64,000 nucleotides of DNA from Streptomyces sp. NBC_01571. Lineage in GTDB: Bacteria > Actinomycetota > Actinomycetes > Streptomycetales > Streptomycetaceae. The stretch spans positions 5,270,001 through 5,334,000 of the forward strand of contig NZ_JAPEPZ010000001.1 of the NCBI RefSeq assembly GCF_026339875.1. Direction: 5' to 3'. The notes under the pieces were generated by a model that saw only the letters and a list, made by a program, of their open reading frames with translations, did not search any database and was not told the DNA's origin. Made by a program: the position numbers and the translations under genes. Shown here in pieces: positions 8,646 to 17,922 of the stretch. How positions within the stretch are numbered: the first letter of the stretch is position 1; each line of letters starts with the position of its first letter.

Positions 8646-9547
8646 AGCCCGACCTTTCGGTAGCGGCGCATCAGGAGGCCGTAGCAGCCGGCGATGAGGC
8701 CCAGGACGACGAGGAGGTAGACGACACCCTGCCCGGACGAAGGGCCCTCCCCGCCGGGGAAGGCGGAGGTGGCGCCGAGGAAGGCCGTCTGCACACCGTC
8801 GATGAGGGTGATCGGGGAGAAGAGACCGAGCCACGGGACCGCGCCCGTGCTGGACTGGTTGAAGGCGATCGCCTGGACGGTGGAGACCGCCCCGTAGGAG
8901 ATGGTCAGGGCGGCGATGACGGCCGCGATGCCGAAGCCACGGCGCGGGGTGATCGCCGAGATGACCAGGCCGATGCCGGCGAAGAGCAGGGACAGCAGCG
9001 CCACCGAGACGAGTCCCTGTCCGAAGCCCTTGGACTGGTCGGCGAAGTCGAGCTTCGCCAACAACGCCCCTACGTAGAGCACGATCAGCGGTGCGGCGGT
9101 GAGCACGAACAGCGCCGAGGCCAGCGCCGCGTACTTGGCGCGTACGTAGTCGACGGTCTCGATGGGACGCGAGAAGTACAGCGGAACGGTCTTGAAGCGC
9201 AGGTCGCGCGAGACCGACTGCGGTCCCTGGGAGGCGACGTACAGGCCGATGACGGCCTGCATGATGATCGCGTAGCGGGTGTAGTCGACGGGCAGGTCCT
9301 TCGCCTTGGTGGCGACCGCGACCGCCACCATGATGAGTGCGGGCACGCACATCACCACGAAGAGCAGCATCGGCAGCACCTTGGACTTGACCGAGCGGCC
9401 GAGTCCGTAGGAGCCGCGCAGCGACTGCGAGTACAAGGAGCGGCGGGCGTACGCGCGGCCCAGGCGGGGGCCGTCGTAGTGGCGGTAGCCGATGTTGTGG
9501 ATCCGGGTCTGCTCGCCGTTCCGGGCGAGGGGCTGCTCAACCGCCAT
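8642..9547 (-). CDS. ABC-2 type transporter permease
   Basis: A 301-residue permease starting MAVEQPLARNGEQTRIHNIGY, with about six membrane segments spread over residues 50-290. The cytoplasmic start contains GYRHYDGPRLGR, common in actinobacterial ABC-2 permeases. It overlaps the upstream ATPase (stop at 9537) by 11 bases and the downstream ATPase start by 4 bases, so translation is tightly coupled across the operon. The ATG at 9547 was chosen over an upstream frame that would run inside the ATPase. Confidence 0.9.
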   Translation of the reverse strand: MAVEQPLARNGEQTRIHNIGYRHYDGPRLGRAYARRSLYSQSLRGSYGLGRSVKSKVLPMLLFVVMCVPALIMVAVAVATKAKDLPVDYTRYAIIMQAVIGLYVASQGPQSVSRDLRFKTVPLYFSRPIETVDYVRAKYAALASALFVLTAAPLIVLYVGALLAKLDFADQSKGFGQGLVSVALLSLLFAGIGLVISAITPRRGFGIAAVIAALTISYGAVSTVQAIAFNQSSTGAVPWLGLFSPITLIDGVQTAFLGATSAFPGGEGPSSGQGVVYLLVVLGLIAGCYGLLMRRYRKVGL

Positions 9548-10517
9548 GGCCGACCGCCTCCTTCCGCTGCTCGTCGCGTTCCGTGTCGCTGTCCTTGAAG
9601 ACCTCGGCGATGTGGTGCCTGCGCTGTTCCATGCGGACCAGGCCGAGTCCGAGGTCGGCGACGACGTCACGGACGAGGTCGTAGGTGTCCTCCCCCTCTG
9701 CGGTCAGCAGCAGGACGTGTCCCGCGCCCGGCAGCCCGCTGCCGTCGTGCGTCTCCACCCCGCGCGCCTGGAGCACGTCGCGCACCGCGCGGGTGCCGTC
9801 CGGGTGCTCGTCGGTGTCGGTGACCTCGATGGCGAGGGTCGTCGTGTTCTGGGTGAAGTCCGTGGTGGAGCTGGACCGCAGCAGCTTGCCGCCGTCGACG
9901 ACCACGACGTGGTCGCAGGTCCGCTCCAGCTCGCCCAGCAGGTGGGAGGTGACCAGGACCGAGATCCCGAAGTCGGTGTGGATACGGCGGATCAGGCCGA
10001 GCATCTCGTCGCGGCCGACCGGGTCGAGGCCGTTGGTCGGCTCGTCGAGGAAGACCAGCTGAGGGTCGTGGACGAGGGCCTGCGCGAGCTTGACGCGCTG
10101 CTTCATGCCCGTCGAGTAGCCACCGATGGGGCGGTAGCGCTCCTCGTAGAGGCCGACGTGGCGCAGGGTGTCCGCGGTGCGTTCGCGGGCGGCGGCGGGC
10201 GGGAGCCCGGACATGCGCGCCATGTGCACGACGAACTCGGTGGCCGAGACGTCGGGGGGCAGGCAGTCGTGCTCCGGCATGTACCCGACCCGCTCGCGGA
10301 TGGCGCCGCCCTCGGTGGCGACGTCCAGGCCGAGCACCCGTGCGCGGCCCTCGGTGGCGGGGGACAGACCCAGCAGGATCTTGATCAGTGTGGACTTGCC
10401 GGCTCCGTTGGCTCCGACGAGTCCGGTCACACCGGGTCCGACGTCCACGGAGAGCCGGTCAAGAGCGGTCACCCGTGGGTACCGCTTGCTCAGGCTTTCG
10501 GTCGCGATCACAGTCAC
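9537..10517 (-). CDS. ABC-2 exporter ATP-binding protein, first gene of the operon
   Basis: About 326 residues. Walker A is GANGAGKST, the signature segment is YSTGMKQRVKLAQALVHDP, and Walker B is LVFLDEPTNGLD. A C-terminal extension of about 90 residues follows. Two GTG codons (10517 and 10511) precede IATESLSKRYPRVTALD. I prefer 10517 because a TACCTT -10 element ends 7 bases before it and TTGACG lies further upstream, the pattern of a leaderless transcript. No Shine-Dalgarno is visible. It is co-transcribed with the permease at 8642-9547. Confidence 0.88.
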   Translation of the reverse strand: MTVIATESLSKRYPRVTALDRLSVDVGPGVTGLVGANGAGKSTLIKILLGLSPATEGRARVLGLDVATEGGAIRERVGYMPEHDCLPPDVSATEFVVHMARMSGLPPAAARERTADTLRHVGLYEERYRPIGGYSTGMKQRVKLAQALVHDPQLVFLDEPTNGLDPVGRDEMLGLIRRIHTDFGISVLVTSHLLGELERTCDHVVVVDGGKLLRSSSTTDFTQNTTTLAIEVTDTDEHPDGTRAVRDVLQARGVETHDGSGLPGAGHVLLLTAEGEDTYDLVRDVVADLGLGLVRMEQRRHHIAEVFKDSDTERDEQRKEAVGHGG

Positions 10518-10681
10518 GTTGTCGAAGGTAGTGGCGCACACCACAGGGGTCGTCAACCCGTGGAGGTGTATCCGCGTCCCTCTCGGGTCGTACGTGCCCG
10601 TAGGGGTCCCCCTGAGGTCGAACAACCGGTGGGGTGTCTGTCCCCATCGGGCCGGTCGTCCACAGGCGTCGGACGGCCCCA

Positions 10682-10710
10682 TTGACGCAGCCTCTGACAA
10701 CTGTCACATT
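10682..10710 (+). promoter_or_regulatory. Promoter with inverted-repeat operator before the M24-EphD-MerR operon
   Basis: TTGACG (10682-10687) and CACATT (10705-10710) are 17 bases apart. TGACA-AC-TGTCA (10695-10706) lies in the spacer and touches the -10 element. An additional half-site TGTCA occurs at 10716-10720. This is a plausible operator for the MerR regulator encoded at the end of the operon, or for an unlinked repressor. Confidence 0.5.
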
Positions 10711-10768
10711 CGCCAGTGTCAAGTTACGGGCACGTACCGCAGTCGATGGGGACGGGTGGGACGGCGGC

Positions 10769-11611
10769 ATGACGACGGCAGTGGCGAGCGGACTCTCGGC
10801 GGAGCTGCGGGGGTTCCGGGAGGTCCAGCGTCTCGCGTACGACTGCGCGGAAGCGGTCGCCGCGCAGCTGAGGCCGGGCGTGACCGAGCGCGAGGCGGCG
10901 CGCATGCAGCGCGACTGGCTGCGCGAGCGCGGAGTGCGTGACTGGTTCCACCTGCCCTTCGCCTGGTTCGGGGACCGCACGGCGTTCGTGAACTTCCGCG
11001 TCCCGCTGCAGTTCTTCCCCACCGACCGGCGACTGGAGCCGGGGATGCCCTTCATCCTCGATCTGGCCCCGGTCCACGGGGGTTTCACGGCGGACATCGG
11101 ATACTCCGGCTCGCTGGGCCTCAACCCCCTGCAGGACAGGCTGCTCGCCGACCTGCAGGCGCACCGCGAGCTGATCCTGCGCGAGGTCCGCGAGCGCAGA
11201 CCGCTGCGCGAGATCTACGAGGAGGTGGACCGGCTCATGGTCCGCCAGGGCTACGCGAACCGGCATCGCGCGTATCCGTTCGGGGTGATCGCGCACAAGG
11301 TCGACCGGGTGAAGGAGCGCCCCTGGTCGCCCCGTCTGTTCGGGTTCGGCACGCAGTCCCTGAAGGGGCTCGCGGCGGACGCGCTCCACGGACACCGCGA
11401 CGGCTGGTCACCGCTGTGGTCGCCGTACCGGTTCTCCGACCATCCGCCCCGGCCGGGGCTGTGGGCGGTCGAACCGCACCTCGGATTCCGGGGTACGGGT
11501 GCGAAGTTCGAGGAGATCCTGGTCGTCACCGATTCCAGGGATCCGGAGCAGAGCGCCTTCTGGCTTGACGACGATCTGCCGCACGTGCGGCGCTGGGCGG
11601 AGGAGAAGTGA
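10769..11611 (+). CDS. M24-family (pita-bread fold) metallopeptidase-like protein
   Basis: A 280-residue protein resembling methionine aminopeptidase/prolidase family M24. Candidate metal ligands are the Asp in FILDLAPVHG, the Asp in FTADIGYS, the His in GVIAHKVDR, and Glu residues in WAVEPHLG and KFEEILVV, in the order the fold expects. The substrate is unknown. The start ATG at 10769 leaves about 60 bases of leader after the promoter. The stop overlaps the next gene as GTGA. Its presence in a lipid/epoxide-type operon suggests a dedicated hydrolase, not a housekeeping peptidase. Confidence 0.75.
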   Translation: MTTAVASGLSAELRGFREVQRLAYDCAEAVAAQLRPGVTEREAARMQRDWLRERGVRDWFHLPFAWFGDRTAFVNFRVPLQFFPTDRRLEPGMPFILDLAPVHGGFTADIGYSGSLGLNPLQDRLLADLQAHRELILREVRERRPLREIYEEVDRLMVRQGYANRHRAYPFGVIAHKVDRVKERPWSPRLFGFGTQSLKGLAADALHGHRDGWSPLWSPYRFSDHPPRPGLWAVEPHLGFRGTGAKFEEILVVTDSRDPEQSAFWLDDDLPHVRRWAEEK

Positions 11612-13368
11612 GTCTCGACGGAGCGCGCGAGCGCCGGGTGCGGACGGGCGGAATCGAGCTGTGCGTCGCCGAGCTGGGCGACCCGGCACAGCCCACGGTG
11701 GTGCTCGTGCACGGCTATCCGGACTCCAAGGAGGTGTGGTCCGAGGTCGCGTCGCGTCTCGCCGAGCGTTTCCACGTCGTGCTGTACGACGTCCGCGGAC
11801 ACGGCGCGTCGACGGCACCGCGGCCGCTGCGGGGCGGCTTCACCCTGGAGAAGCTGACGGACGACTTCCTGGCGGTCGTGGACGCGGTAAGCCCGGACCG
11901 GCCGGTGCACCTGGTGGGACACGACTGGGGTTCGGTGCAGTCCTGGGAGTTCGTCACGGTCGCGCGCACGGAGGGGCGGATCGCCTCCTTCACCTCGATG
12001 TCCGGGCCGTCCCTGGACCACTTCGGGCACTGGATCAAGCGACGGGTCGAGCGCCCCACTCCGCGCAGGATGGGCCAACTCCTCGGCCAGGGCGCCAAGT
12101 CCTGGTACGTGTACCTGCTGCACACCCCCGTGTTGCCCGAACTCGCCTGGCGCGGCCCCCTCGGCAGGCAGTGGCCGAAGATCCTGCGGCGGGTCGAGCA
12201 GATGCCCCCGGGCGACTACCCGACCCCGTCGCTGCCGACGGACGCGGCGCACGGCGCCTGGTTGTACCGCGACAACGTCCGGGCCCGGCTGAGCCGGCCG
12301 CGCCCGGACGCCTACGCGCATGTGCCGGTGCAGCTCATCACGCCGCTGGGGGACGCGTTCCTCTCCGAGCGGCTCTACGACGACCTGGAGCGGTGGGCCC
12401 CCGAGCTGGTACGCCGCACGCTCCCGGCCAAGCACTGGATTCCACGCACCCGGCCCGACCAGGTGGCCGCCTGGATCACGGAGTTCGTGCACACGAACGA
12501 GGACGGTGTGCCCGTGCGGGACACCGTGGCCACCGGCAGGTACGCGGAGCGCTTCGGCGGACAGCTGGTGCTCGTCACCGGTGCGGGCAGCGGCATCGGC
12601 CGGGCCACCGCGTTCGCGTTCGCCGAGGCCGGCGCACGCGTGGTGGCCGTCGACCGGGACGCCGAGGGCGCCGCGCGCACGGCGGAGATGTCCCGGCTGA
12701 TCGGCTCCCCGGACGCCTGGGCCGAGACGGTCGACGTCTCGGACGAGCAGGCCATGGAGAAGCTCGCCGAGAAGGTCGCCGGCGAGTACGGCGTCGTGGA
12801 CGTGCTGGTGAACAATGCCGGGATCGGACTGTCGGGGTCCTTCTTCGACACGACCCCGGAGGACTGGAGGAAGGTCCTCGACGCCAACCTGTGGGGTGTC
12901 ATCCACGGCTGCCGGCTCTTCGGGAAGCAGATGACCGAGCGCGGCCAGGGCGGTCACATCGTCAACACCGCGTCGGCGGCGGCGTACCAGCCCTCGAGGA
13001 CACTGCCCGCCTACAGCACCTCCAAGGCGGCCGTCCTGATGCTCAGCGAGTGCCTGCGCGCGGAGCTGGCCGGCCAGGGCATCGGGGTCTCCGCGATCTG
13101 CCCGGGCTTCGTCAACACGAACATCACCTCGACCGCGCACTTCGCCGGGGTCGACGCCGCCGAGGAGAAGCGCCGGCAGAAGCGGGCGACGCGGCTCTAC
13201 GGACTGCGCAACTACCCGCCGGAGAAGGTGGCCGACGCGATCCTGCGTGCGGTGGTCCGCAACCAGGCGGTCGTTCCCGTCACCCCGGAGGCGCGCGGCG
13301 CCCGCCTGATGGCGCGGTTCACGCCGAGGGCGCTGCGCGCCGTCGCGCGAATGGAGCCGCCGCTGTGA
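11608..13368 (+). CDS. EphD-like fusion: alpha/beta-hydrolase plus short-chain dehydrogenase
   Basis: A 586-residue two-domain enzyme. Residues 1-300 are an epoxide-hydrolase-like alpha/beta hydrolase: HGYPDSKEVW carries the oxyanion region and VGHDWGS puts the nucleophilic Asp at residue 106. Residues about 315-570 are a classical SDR: GAGSGIG (325-331) binds the cofactor, NNAG follows, and YSTSK supplies Tyr469 and Lys473. Mycobacterium tuberculosis EphD has the same order and length. The nucleophile is Asp, not Ser, which favours epoxide or haloalkane hydrolysis over ester cleavage. GTGA overlaps join it to both neighbours. The physiological substrate, probably a lipid, is inferred only. 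Confidence 0.88.
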   Translation: MSLDGARERRVRTGGIELCVAELGDPAQPTVVLVHGYPDSKEVWSEVASRLAERFHVVLYDVRGHGASTAPRPLRGGFTLEKLTDDFLAVVDAVSPDRPVHLVGHDWGSVQSWEFVTVARTEGRIASFTSMSGPSLDHFGHWIKRRVERPTPRRMGQLLGQGAKSWYVYLLHTPVLPELAWRGPLGRQWPKILRRVEQMPPGDYPTPSLPTDAAHGAWLYRDNVRARLSRPRPDAYAHVPVQLITPLGDAFLSERLYDDLERWAPELVRRTLPAKHWIPRTRPDQVAAWITEFVHTNEDGVPVRDTVATGRYAERFGGQLVLVTGAGSGIGRATAFAFAEAGARVVAVDRDAEGAARTAEMSRLIGSPDAWAETVDVSDEQAMEKLAEKVAGEYGVVDVLVNNAGIGLSGSFFDTTPEDWRKVLDANLWGVIHGCRLFGKQMTERGQGGHIVNTASAAAYQPSRTLPAYSTSKAAVLMLSECLRAELAGQGIGVSAICPGFVNTNITSTAHFAGVDAAEEKRRQKRATRLYGLRNYPPEKVADAILRAVVRNQAVVPVTPEARGARLMARFTPRALRAVARMEPPL

Positions 13369-14267
13369 GCGAGCAGCACACGATCACCCCGCGCCGGGTC
13401 TCCTTCGACTGGGAGCGCACCCCGCTGCACTGGATACCGGACGAGCCCACCGCCACCCACGTCATCAACGTGCTGCACCTGCTGCTGCCGGCAGGGGAGC
13501 GGTGGTTCGTGAAGGTCCTCAGGGAAGGGCTGCCGCTCATCGGGGACCCCGAACTCCTGCGGGACGTCAAAGGGTTCATGGGCCAGGAGGCGACGCACAG
13601 CGTGCAGCACGCGTACGTCCTCGACCACCTGGCGGCCCAGCGCCTCGACACGGGGGACTTCATCCGGCACGTCGACTTCCTCTTCGAGAAGGTGCTCGGT
13701 GAGCGCCCGCCCCTGGGGGTGCCGCTGCCGGACCGGGAGTGGCTGCGCTTCCGGCTGTCGGTGGTCGCCGCGATCGAGCAGTTCACGGCGGTGCTCGGTG
13801 ACTGGGTGCTGGCCGCCGACGGCCTGGACCGTGCCGGGTCCGACGAGGTCATGCTCGACCTGCTGCGCTGGCACGGCGCGGAGGAGGTGGAGCACCGCGC
13901 GGTCGCCTTCGACATGTACCAGCACTGCGGCGGCGAGAGCCTCCCCCGGTATGCCCGCCGGATCGTGGGCATGGCGGTCACGGCACCGATGATGCTCTAC
14001 CTCTGGGCATGGGGCGCCGCCTATCTCCTGCGTCACGACCCGCAGCTCGCCGGGCGGGCCCGGTATTCGCTCGCGGCCCACAACAGGGCTGTGCGCAAAG
14101 GCCTGTTGCCCACCTGGAAGGAGCTCGGCGCGGCCGTGCCCCGCTATCTGCGGCGGTCGTACCATCCCTCGCAGGAGGGTTCGCTGCCCAGGGCCGTCGA
14201 GTATCTGGCGCAGTCGCCCGCGGCACGGACGGCGGCGGGGGCGATCGGTCGGGCCGCCGTCTCGTGA
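13365..14267 (+). CDS. PF10118-type predicted metal-dependent hydrolase
   Basis: A 300-residue protein that I match to the predicted metal-dependent hydrolase family PF10118. Conserved acidic and His residues appear in GQEATHSVQHAYVLDHL (about residues 70-86) and in HGAEEVEHRAVAFDMY (about 170-185). These give a ferritin-like pattern of Glu/His metal ligands. A hydrophobic segment near 205-225 may touch the membrane. The GTG start overlaps the SDR fusion gene stop. The family has no settled reaction; the link to an EphD-like enzyme suggests lipid metabolism. Confidence 0.8.
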   Translation: MSEQHTITPRRVSFDWERTPLHWIPDEPTATHVINVLHLLLPAGERWFVKVLREGLPLIGDPELLRDVKGFMGQEATHSVQHAYVLDHLAAQRLDTGDFIRHVDFLFEKVLGERPPLGVPLPDREWLRFRLSVVAAIEQFTAVLGDWVLAADGLDRAGSDEVMLDLLRWHGAEEVEHRAVAFDMYQHCGGESLPRYARRIVGMAVTAPMMLYLWAWGAAYLLRHDPQLAGRARYSLAAHNRAVRKGLLPTWKELGAAVPRYLRRSYHPSQEGSLPRAVEYLAQSPAARTAAGAIGRAAVS

Positions 14268-14290
14268 ACGGCCCGGGAGGGCAGGGAGCG

Positions 14291-15235
14291 GTGAGCGACG
14301 AGCCGGTCGGTGCCGGGTACCGCATCGAGGACCTGGCGCACCGCAGCGGCGCCACGGTCCGGACGATCCGCGCCTATCAGGACCGCGGGCTGCTCCCCCG
14401 GCCCGAGCGGCGGGGCCGCGCCAACGTATACGCGGACGCGCATCTGGCCCGGCTGCGGCAGATCGCCGACCTCCTGGACCGCGGCTACACCCTGGCCTCC
14501 ATCAAGGAGCTCCTGGAGGCGTGGGACACGGGCCGGGGCCTGGGCGGGATCCTCGGGCTGGTCGCCGAGGTCGACGGGCCGTGGACCGACGAGCGGGCGG
14601 TGCGGATCTCCCGGGCCGAGCTGGACGAACGCTTCGGAGGGAGTCCGGACGACGCGGCGGTTGCCGACGCGGTGGAACTGGGTGTGCTGGAGCCCGTTCC
14701 CGGCAGTGAGGACTCCTTTCTCGTACCGAGTCCCCAAGAGCTGTCCGTGGCGGTCGAGTTGTACGCGGCGGGAGTTCCGTTGTCCGCGATCTCCAGTCAT
14801 CTGCGGGAGTTGAGGGTCAAGGTCGAGCACATCGCCGAGCGTTTCCTGGAGTTCACGACCGAGCACGTCTTCGCGCGCTATCTCGGTGAGCATCCGCCGA
14901 CGGACGCCGAGGCGGCCGAGGCGGCCTCGCTCGTCCGCCGGTTGCGGCCGCTCGCGCAGCAGACCGTGGACGCCGAACTGGCGCGGGCCATGCGGCTGTT
15001 CGCCACCCGTCACCTGCGTGAGCACCTGGGAACGGAACAACCCGGTGAGCAGCGCGAGGAGACGTCCTCGGTGGTGCTCCCGACCGCCACAACGCGAGCC
15101 GTGGAGCGTCTGGTTGGTACGGATCAGGTCGCGGCCTTCGTCGCGACGGCGGCCGAACGCGAGGTGCAGGCACGGAGCTTGGACCAGCTCGCCACAAACC
15201 ATGCCGCACGCCGCACTGTTGACGAAACTCCGTGA
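14291..15235 (+). CDS. MerR-family transcriptional regulator
   Basis: About 314 residues. The winged-helix N-terminus reads [33 protein letters not shown], followed by the usual [12 protein letters not shown]. The C-terminal 200 residues are a large, mainly helical effector domain, without the Cys cluster of metal sensors. GTG at 14291 follows GGGAGG...GGGAG. GTG at 14264, overlapping the upstream stop as GTGA, is an alternative that adds 9 residues. It is the last gene of the operon and the natural candidate to control it. Confidence 0.88.
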   Translation: MSDEPVGAGYRIEDLAHRSGATVRTIRAYQDRGLLPRPERRGRANVYADAHLARLRQIADLLDRGYTLASIKELLEAWDTGRGLGGILGLVAEVDGPWTDERAVRISRAELDERFGGSPDDAAVADAVELGVLEPVPGSEDSFLVPSPQELSVAVELYAAGVPLSAISSHLRELRVKVEHIAERFLEFTTEHVFARYLGEHPPTDAEAAEAASLVRRLRPLAQQTVDAELARAMRLFATRHLREHLGTEQPGEQREETSSVVLPTATTRAVERLVGTDQVAAFVATAAEREVQARSLDQLATNHAARRTVDETP

Positions 15236-15247
15236 ATGGGCGACCAG

Positions 15248-15301
15248 TTGTCCACAGAATCGTCAATTCCCCTGTGGATAACCACACTTGGCTGTGGATC
15301 A
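15248..15301. promoter_or_regulatory. DnaA-box cluster upstream of kptA
   Basis: Within 54 bases lie exact TTGTCCACA (15248-15256), exact TGTGGATAA (15273-15281) and one-mismatch TGTGGATCA (15293-15301). They sit in the short gap between the MerR gene and the RNA 2'-phosphotransferase gene, where the promoter of the latter should be. Confidence 0.75.
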
Positions 15302-15381
15302 AACCTCCGAATCAAAATCAAATGCGTGATCAGCGTCTCGCCAGGCACCCTGGTCGGATGAACGAAGAGATGAAGGTAGGA

Positions 15382-15930
15382 ATGGATGAAAGACGCACCG
15401 TGAAGGTGTCGAAGTACCTCTCGAAGCATCTGCGGCATCAGCCCGAGCGGATCGGACTCACGCTCGGCGAGGGAGGCTGGGTCGAGATCGACACACTGAT
15501 CACTGCGGCCGCGTCGCACGGATTCCGGTTCACGCGCGCGGAGCTCGACCACGTGGTGGCCACGAACGACAAACAGCGCTTCGCCGTGGAGGGCACCCGC
15601 ATCCGTGCCAGCCAGGGCCACTCCGTCGAGGTCGACCTGGGGCTGCCCCCCGCGACCCCGCCGGCGCACCTCTACCACGGGACCGTGGCACGCAACCTGG
15701 ACGCGATCCGCGCCGAGGGCCTGCGGCCCATGAACCGGCACGACGTCCACCTGTCGCAGGACCGGGAGACCGCCACCCGTGTCGGCGCCCGCCGCGGGCG
15801 ACCGGTCGTGCTCGGCGTGGACGCCGCCGCCATGCACCGCGACGGCCATGTCTTCCGGGTCAGCGCGAACGGCGTGTGGCTCACCGAGGCCGTGCCCCCG
15901 GCGTATCTGCGGTTCCCCGGCCCGCACTGA
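15382..15930 (+). CDS. kptA: RNA 2'-phosphotransferase (Tpt1/KptA)
   Basis: About 182 residues. The signature [16 protein letters not shown], then GWVEIDTL, and the C-terminal LYHGT and [18 protein letters not shown] segments define Tpt1/KptA. These enzymes use NAD+ to remove a 2'-phosphate from RNA, making ADP-ribose 1'',2''-cyclic phosphate. Conserved Arg-His in LRHQP and later Arg residues form the active site. AAGG lies 5 bases before the ATG at 15382; in-frame ATGs at 15358 and 15370 are alternatives. Most bacteria lack the tRNA-splicing pathway that makes 2'-phosphates, so the natural substrate is unclear. Confidence 0.92.
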   Translation: MDERRTVKVSKYLSKHLRHQPERIGLTLGEGGWVEIDTLITAAASHGFRFTRAELDHVVATNDKQRFAVEGTRIRASQGHSVEVDLGLPPATPPAHLYHGTVARNLDAIRAEGLRPMNRHDVHLSQDRETATRVGARRGRPVVLGVDAAAMHRDGHVFRVSANGVWLTEAVPPAYLRFPGPH

Positions 15931-15999
15931 CCGGGACCCGGCCCCGGAGTGATCACGCGATGGCCGCGACCACACCGCGGCTCGGCTTACGCTCGATGC

Positions 16000-16902
16000 A
16001 TGAGTCTGCGTCTGAGCACCGTGATCCTGCCGTACCTCCGCTGGCACGAGGGCGGCCGTTCCGCCTGGCAGCGCGCGGAGCAGCTCGGCTTCCACACGGC
16101 GTTCACCTATGACCACCTCTCCTGGCGGACCTTCCGGGACGGCCCCTGGTTCGGAGCCGTACCGACGCTCACCGCCGCGGCGGCCGCCACCGACCGCCTC
16201 CGGCTGGGCACGCTCGTGACCTCGCCGAACTTCCGGCACCCGGTCGCCCTCGCCAAGGAACTGATCTCCCTCGACGACATCTCGGACGGGCGGGTCACCC
16301 TGGGCATCGGCGCGGGCGGCACCGGCTTCGACGCCACGGCGCTCGGCCAGGAGCCCTGGGCCCCGCGCGAGCGCGCCGACCGCCTCGCCGAGTTCGTACC
16401 GCTGCTCGACCGCCTCCTCACCGAGGAATCCGTCACGTCCGAGGGCACCTTCTACTCCGCGCACGAGGCCCGCAACATCCCCGGCTGCGTCCAGCGCCCC
16501 CGGCTGCCCTTCGCGGTGGCCGCCACCGGTCCGCGCGGGCTGAAGCTCGCCGCCCGGTACGGACAGGCCTGGGTGACGACCGGAGACCCGAAGCTGTACG
16601 AAACGGGGACCTCCGAACAGTCGGTTCAAGCCATTCGTGGACAGGCCGGGAAGCTGGCGGACGCCTGCGACGCGATCGGCCGTGACGCGGCCGAGCTCGA
16701 CAAGATCCTGCTCACCGGCTTCACCCCCGACCGCGGCCGTCCGCTGGAGTCCCTCGACGCCTTCGTCGACTTCGCGGGCCGCCACGCCGAGCTGGGCTTC
16801 ACCGACATCGTGATCCACTGGCCCATTCCCGACTCCGACTTCGCGGCCGACGAGAAGGTCTTCGAACGCATCGCCATGGAGGCCCCGGCGCAGCTGCGCT
16901 GA
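16000..16902 (+). CDS. LLM-class (F420-dependent type) oxidoreductase
   Basis: A 300-residue luciferase-like TIM-barrel protein. FTYDHLSW (about residue 40), [32 protein letters not shown] and the C-terminal [10 protein letters not shown] strands are typical of the F420-dependent branch common in Actinobacteria. It likely transfers hydride between F420H2 and an unknown organic substrate. A TACGCT -10 element (15988-15993) ends 6 bases before the ATG and there is no ribosome-binding site, so the mRNA is probably leaderless. Confidence 0.88.
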   Translation: MSLRLSTVILPYLRWHEGGRSAWQRAEQLGFHTAFTYDHLSWRTFRDGPWFGAVPTLTAAAAATDRLRLGTLVTSPNFRHPVALAKELISLDDISDGRVTLGIGAGGTGFDATALGQEPWAPRERADRLAEFVPLLDRLLTEESVTSEGTFYSAHEARNIPGCVQRPRLPFAVAATGPRGLKLAARYGQAWVTTGDPKLYETGTSEQSVQAIRGQAGKLADACDAIGRDAAELDKILLTGFTPDRGRPLESLDAFVDFAGRHAELGFTDIVIHWPIPDSDFAADEKVFERIAMEAPAQLR

Positions 16903-17004
16903 CAGGCCCCGGCTCCGGGCTGTGACCGTACTGGTGAGAGCGGTAACCACTCACCTGTGCGAACCCCCGCACGGCCGTGCGGGCATATGCGCCAGAATGG
17001 CGCG

Positions 17005-17922
17005 GTGACCTCAGCGACCCGACAGCCCGAGCCCCCGGCCTCTCGCGCCTCCCGCACGCGCTCGACCGCGCTCGAACAAGGAGGTACTCCCATCGCCCCG
17101 CCCCGCCTGATCGCCACCGACCTCGACGGCACCCTGCTGCGCGACGACAAGTCGGTGTCCGAGCGCACGGTCGCCGCCCTGGCCGCCGCCGAGGAAGCCG
17201 GCATCGAGGTCTTCTTCGTCACCGGCCGCCCGGCGCGCTGGATGGACGTCGTCAGCGACCACGTGCACGGGCACGGCCTGGCGATCTGCGGCAACGGCGC
17301 CGCCGTGGTCGACCTGCACGGCGGCCCCGGTGCCCACCGGTTCGTCAAGGTGCGGGAACTCGCACGGGAGAACGCGCTCGACGCGGTAGGGCTGGTGCGT
17401 GAGGCCGCGCCGGGCACGGTGTTCGCCGTGGAACAGACGTACGGCTTCTATCAGGAGCCCGCGTATCCCAAGATGCACCTGGAGCTGCCGGACGCCCTCG
17501 GCCCCGCCGAGAAGCTGCTGGCACCCGATGCTCCCGGCGCCGGTGAGCCGGTGCTCAAGATCCTCGCCTTCCATCACGAGCTCGACCCCGACGCCTTCCT
17601 CACCGTGGCGCGCCGCGCGGTCGGCGACCGTGCCACCGTCACCCGCTCCAGCCCCAGCGCGCTGTTGGAGATCAGCGGCCCCGACGTCTCCAAGGCCAGC
17701 ACGCTCGCGCTGTGCTGCGCCGAGCGCGGCATCGCGCCGGAGGAGGTCGTCGCCTTCGGGGACATGCCGAACGACGTCGAGATGCTCACCTGGGCGGGCA
17801 CGTCGTACGCGATGGGCAACGCCCACCCCGCCGTGATCGCCGCCGCCTCCGGCCGTACGGTCGCCAACAACGAGGACGGCGTGGCGGTCGTCATCGAGCG
17901 GATCATCGCCGACCGGTCGTAG
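17005..17922 (+). CDS. HAD-superfamily (Cof-type) phosphatase
   Basis: A 305-residue HAD hydrolase with motif [12 protein letters not shown], the Thr motif FFVTGRPARW, and motif IV GDMPNDVEML. The Cof-type cap lies between motifs II and III. The first 30 residues are basic and disordered. It is a paralogue of the enzyme at 5309-6142. The GTG at 17005 lies 6 bases after CAGAAT, a plausible -10, suggesting a leaderless message; no Shine-Dalgarno precedes it. The substrate is unknown, with sugar phosphates or pyridoxal phosphate being common for the class. Confidence 0.88.
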   Translation: MTSATRQPEPPASRASRTRSTALEQGGTPIAPPRLIATDLDGTLLRDDKSVSERTVAALAAAEEAGIEVFFVTGRPARWMDVVSDHVHGHGLAICGNGAAVVDLHGGPGAHRFVKVRELARENALDAVGLVREAAPGTVFAVEQTYGFYQEPAYPKMHLELPDALGPAEKLLAPDAPGAGEPVLKILAFHHELDPDAFLTVARRAVGDRATVTRSSPSALLEISGPDVSKASTLALCCAERGIAPEEVVAFGDMPNDVEMLTWAGTSYAMGNAHPAVIAAASGRTVANNEDGVAVVIERIIADRS

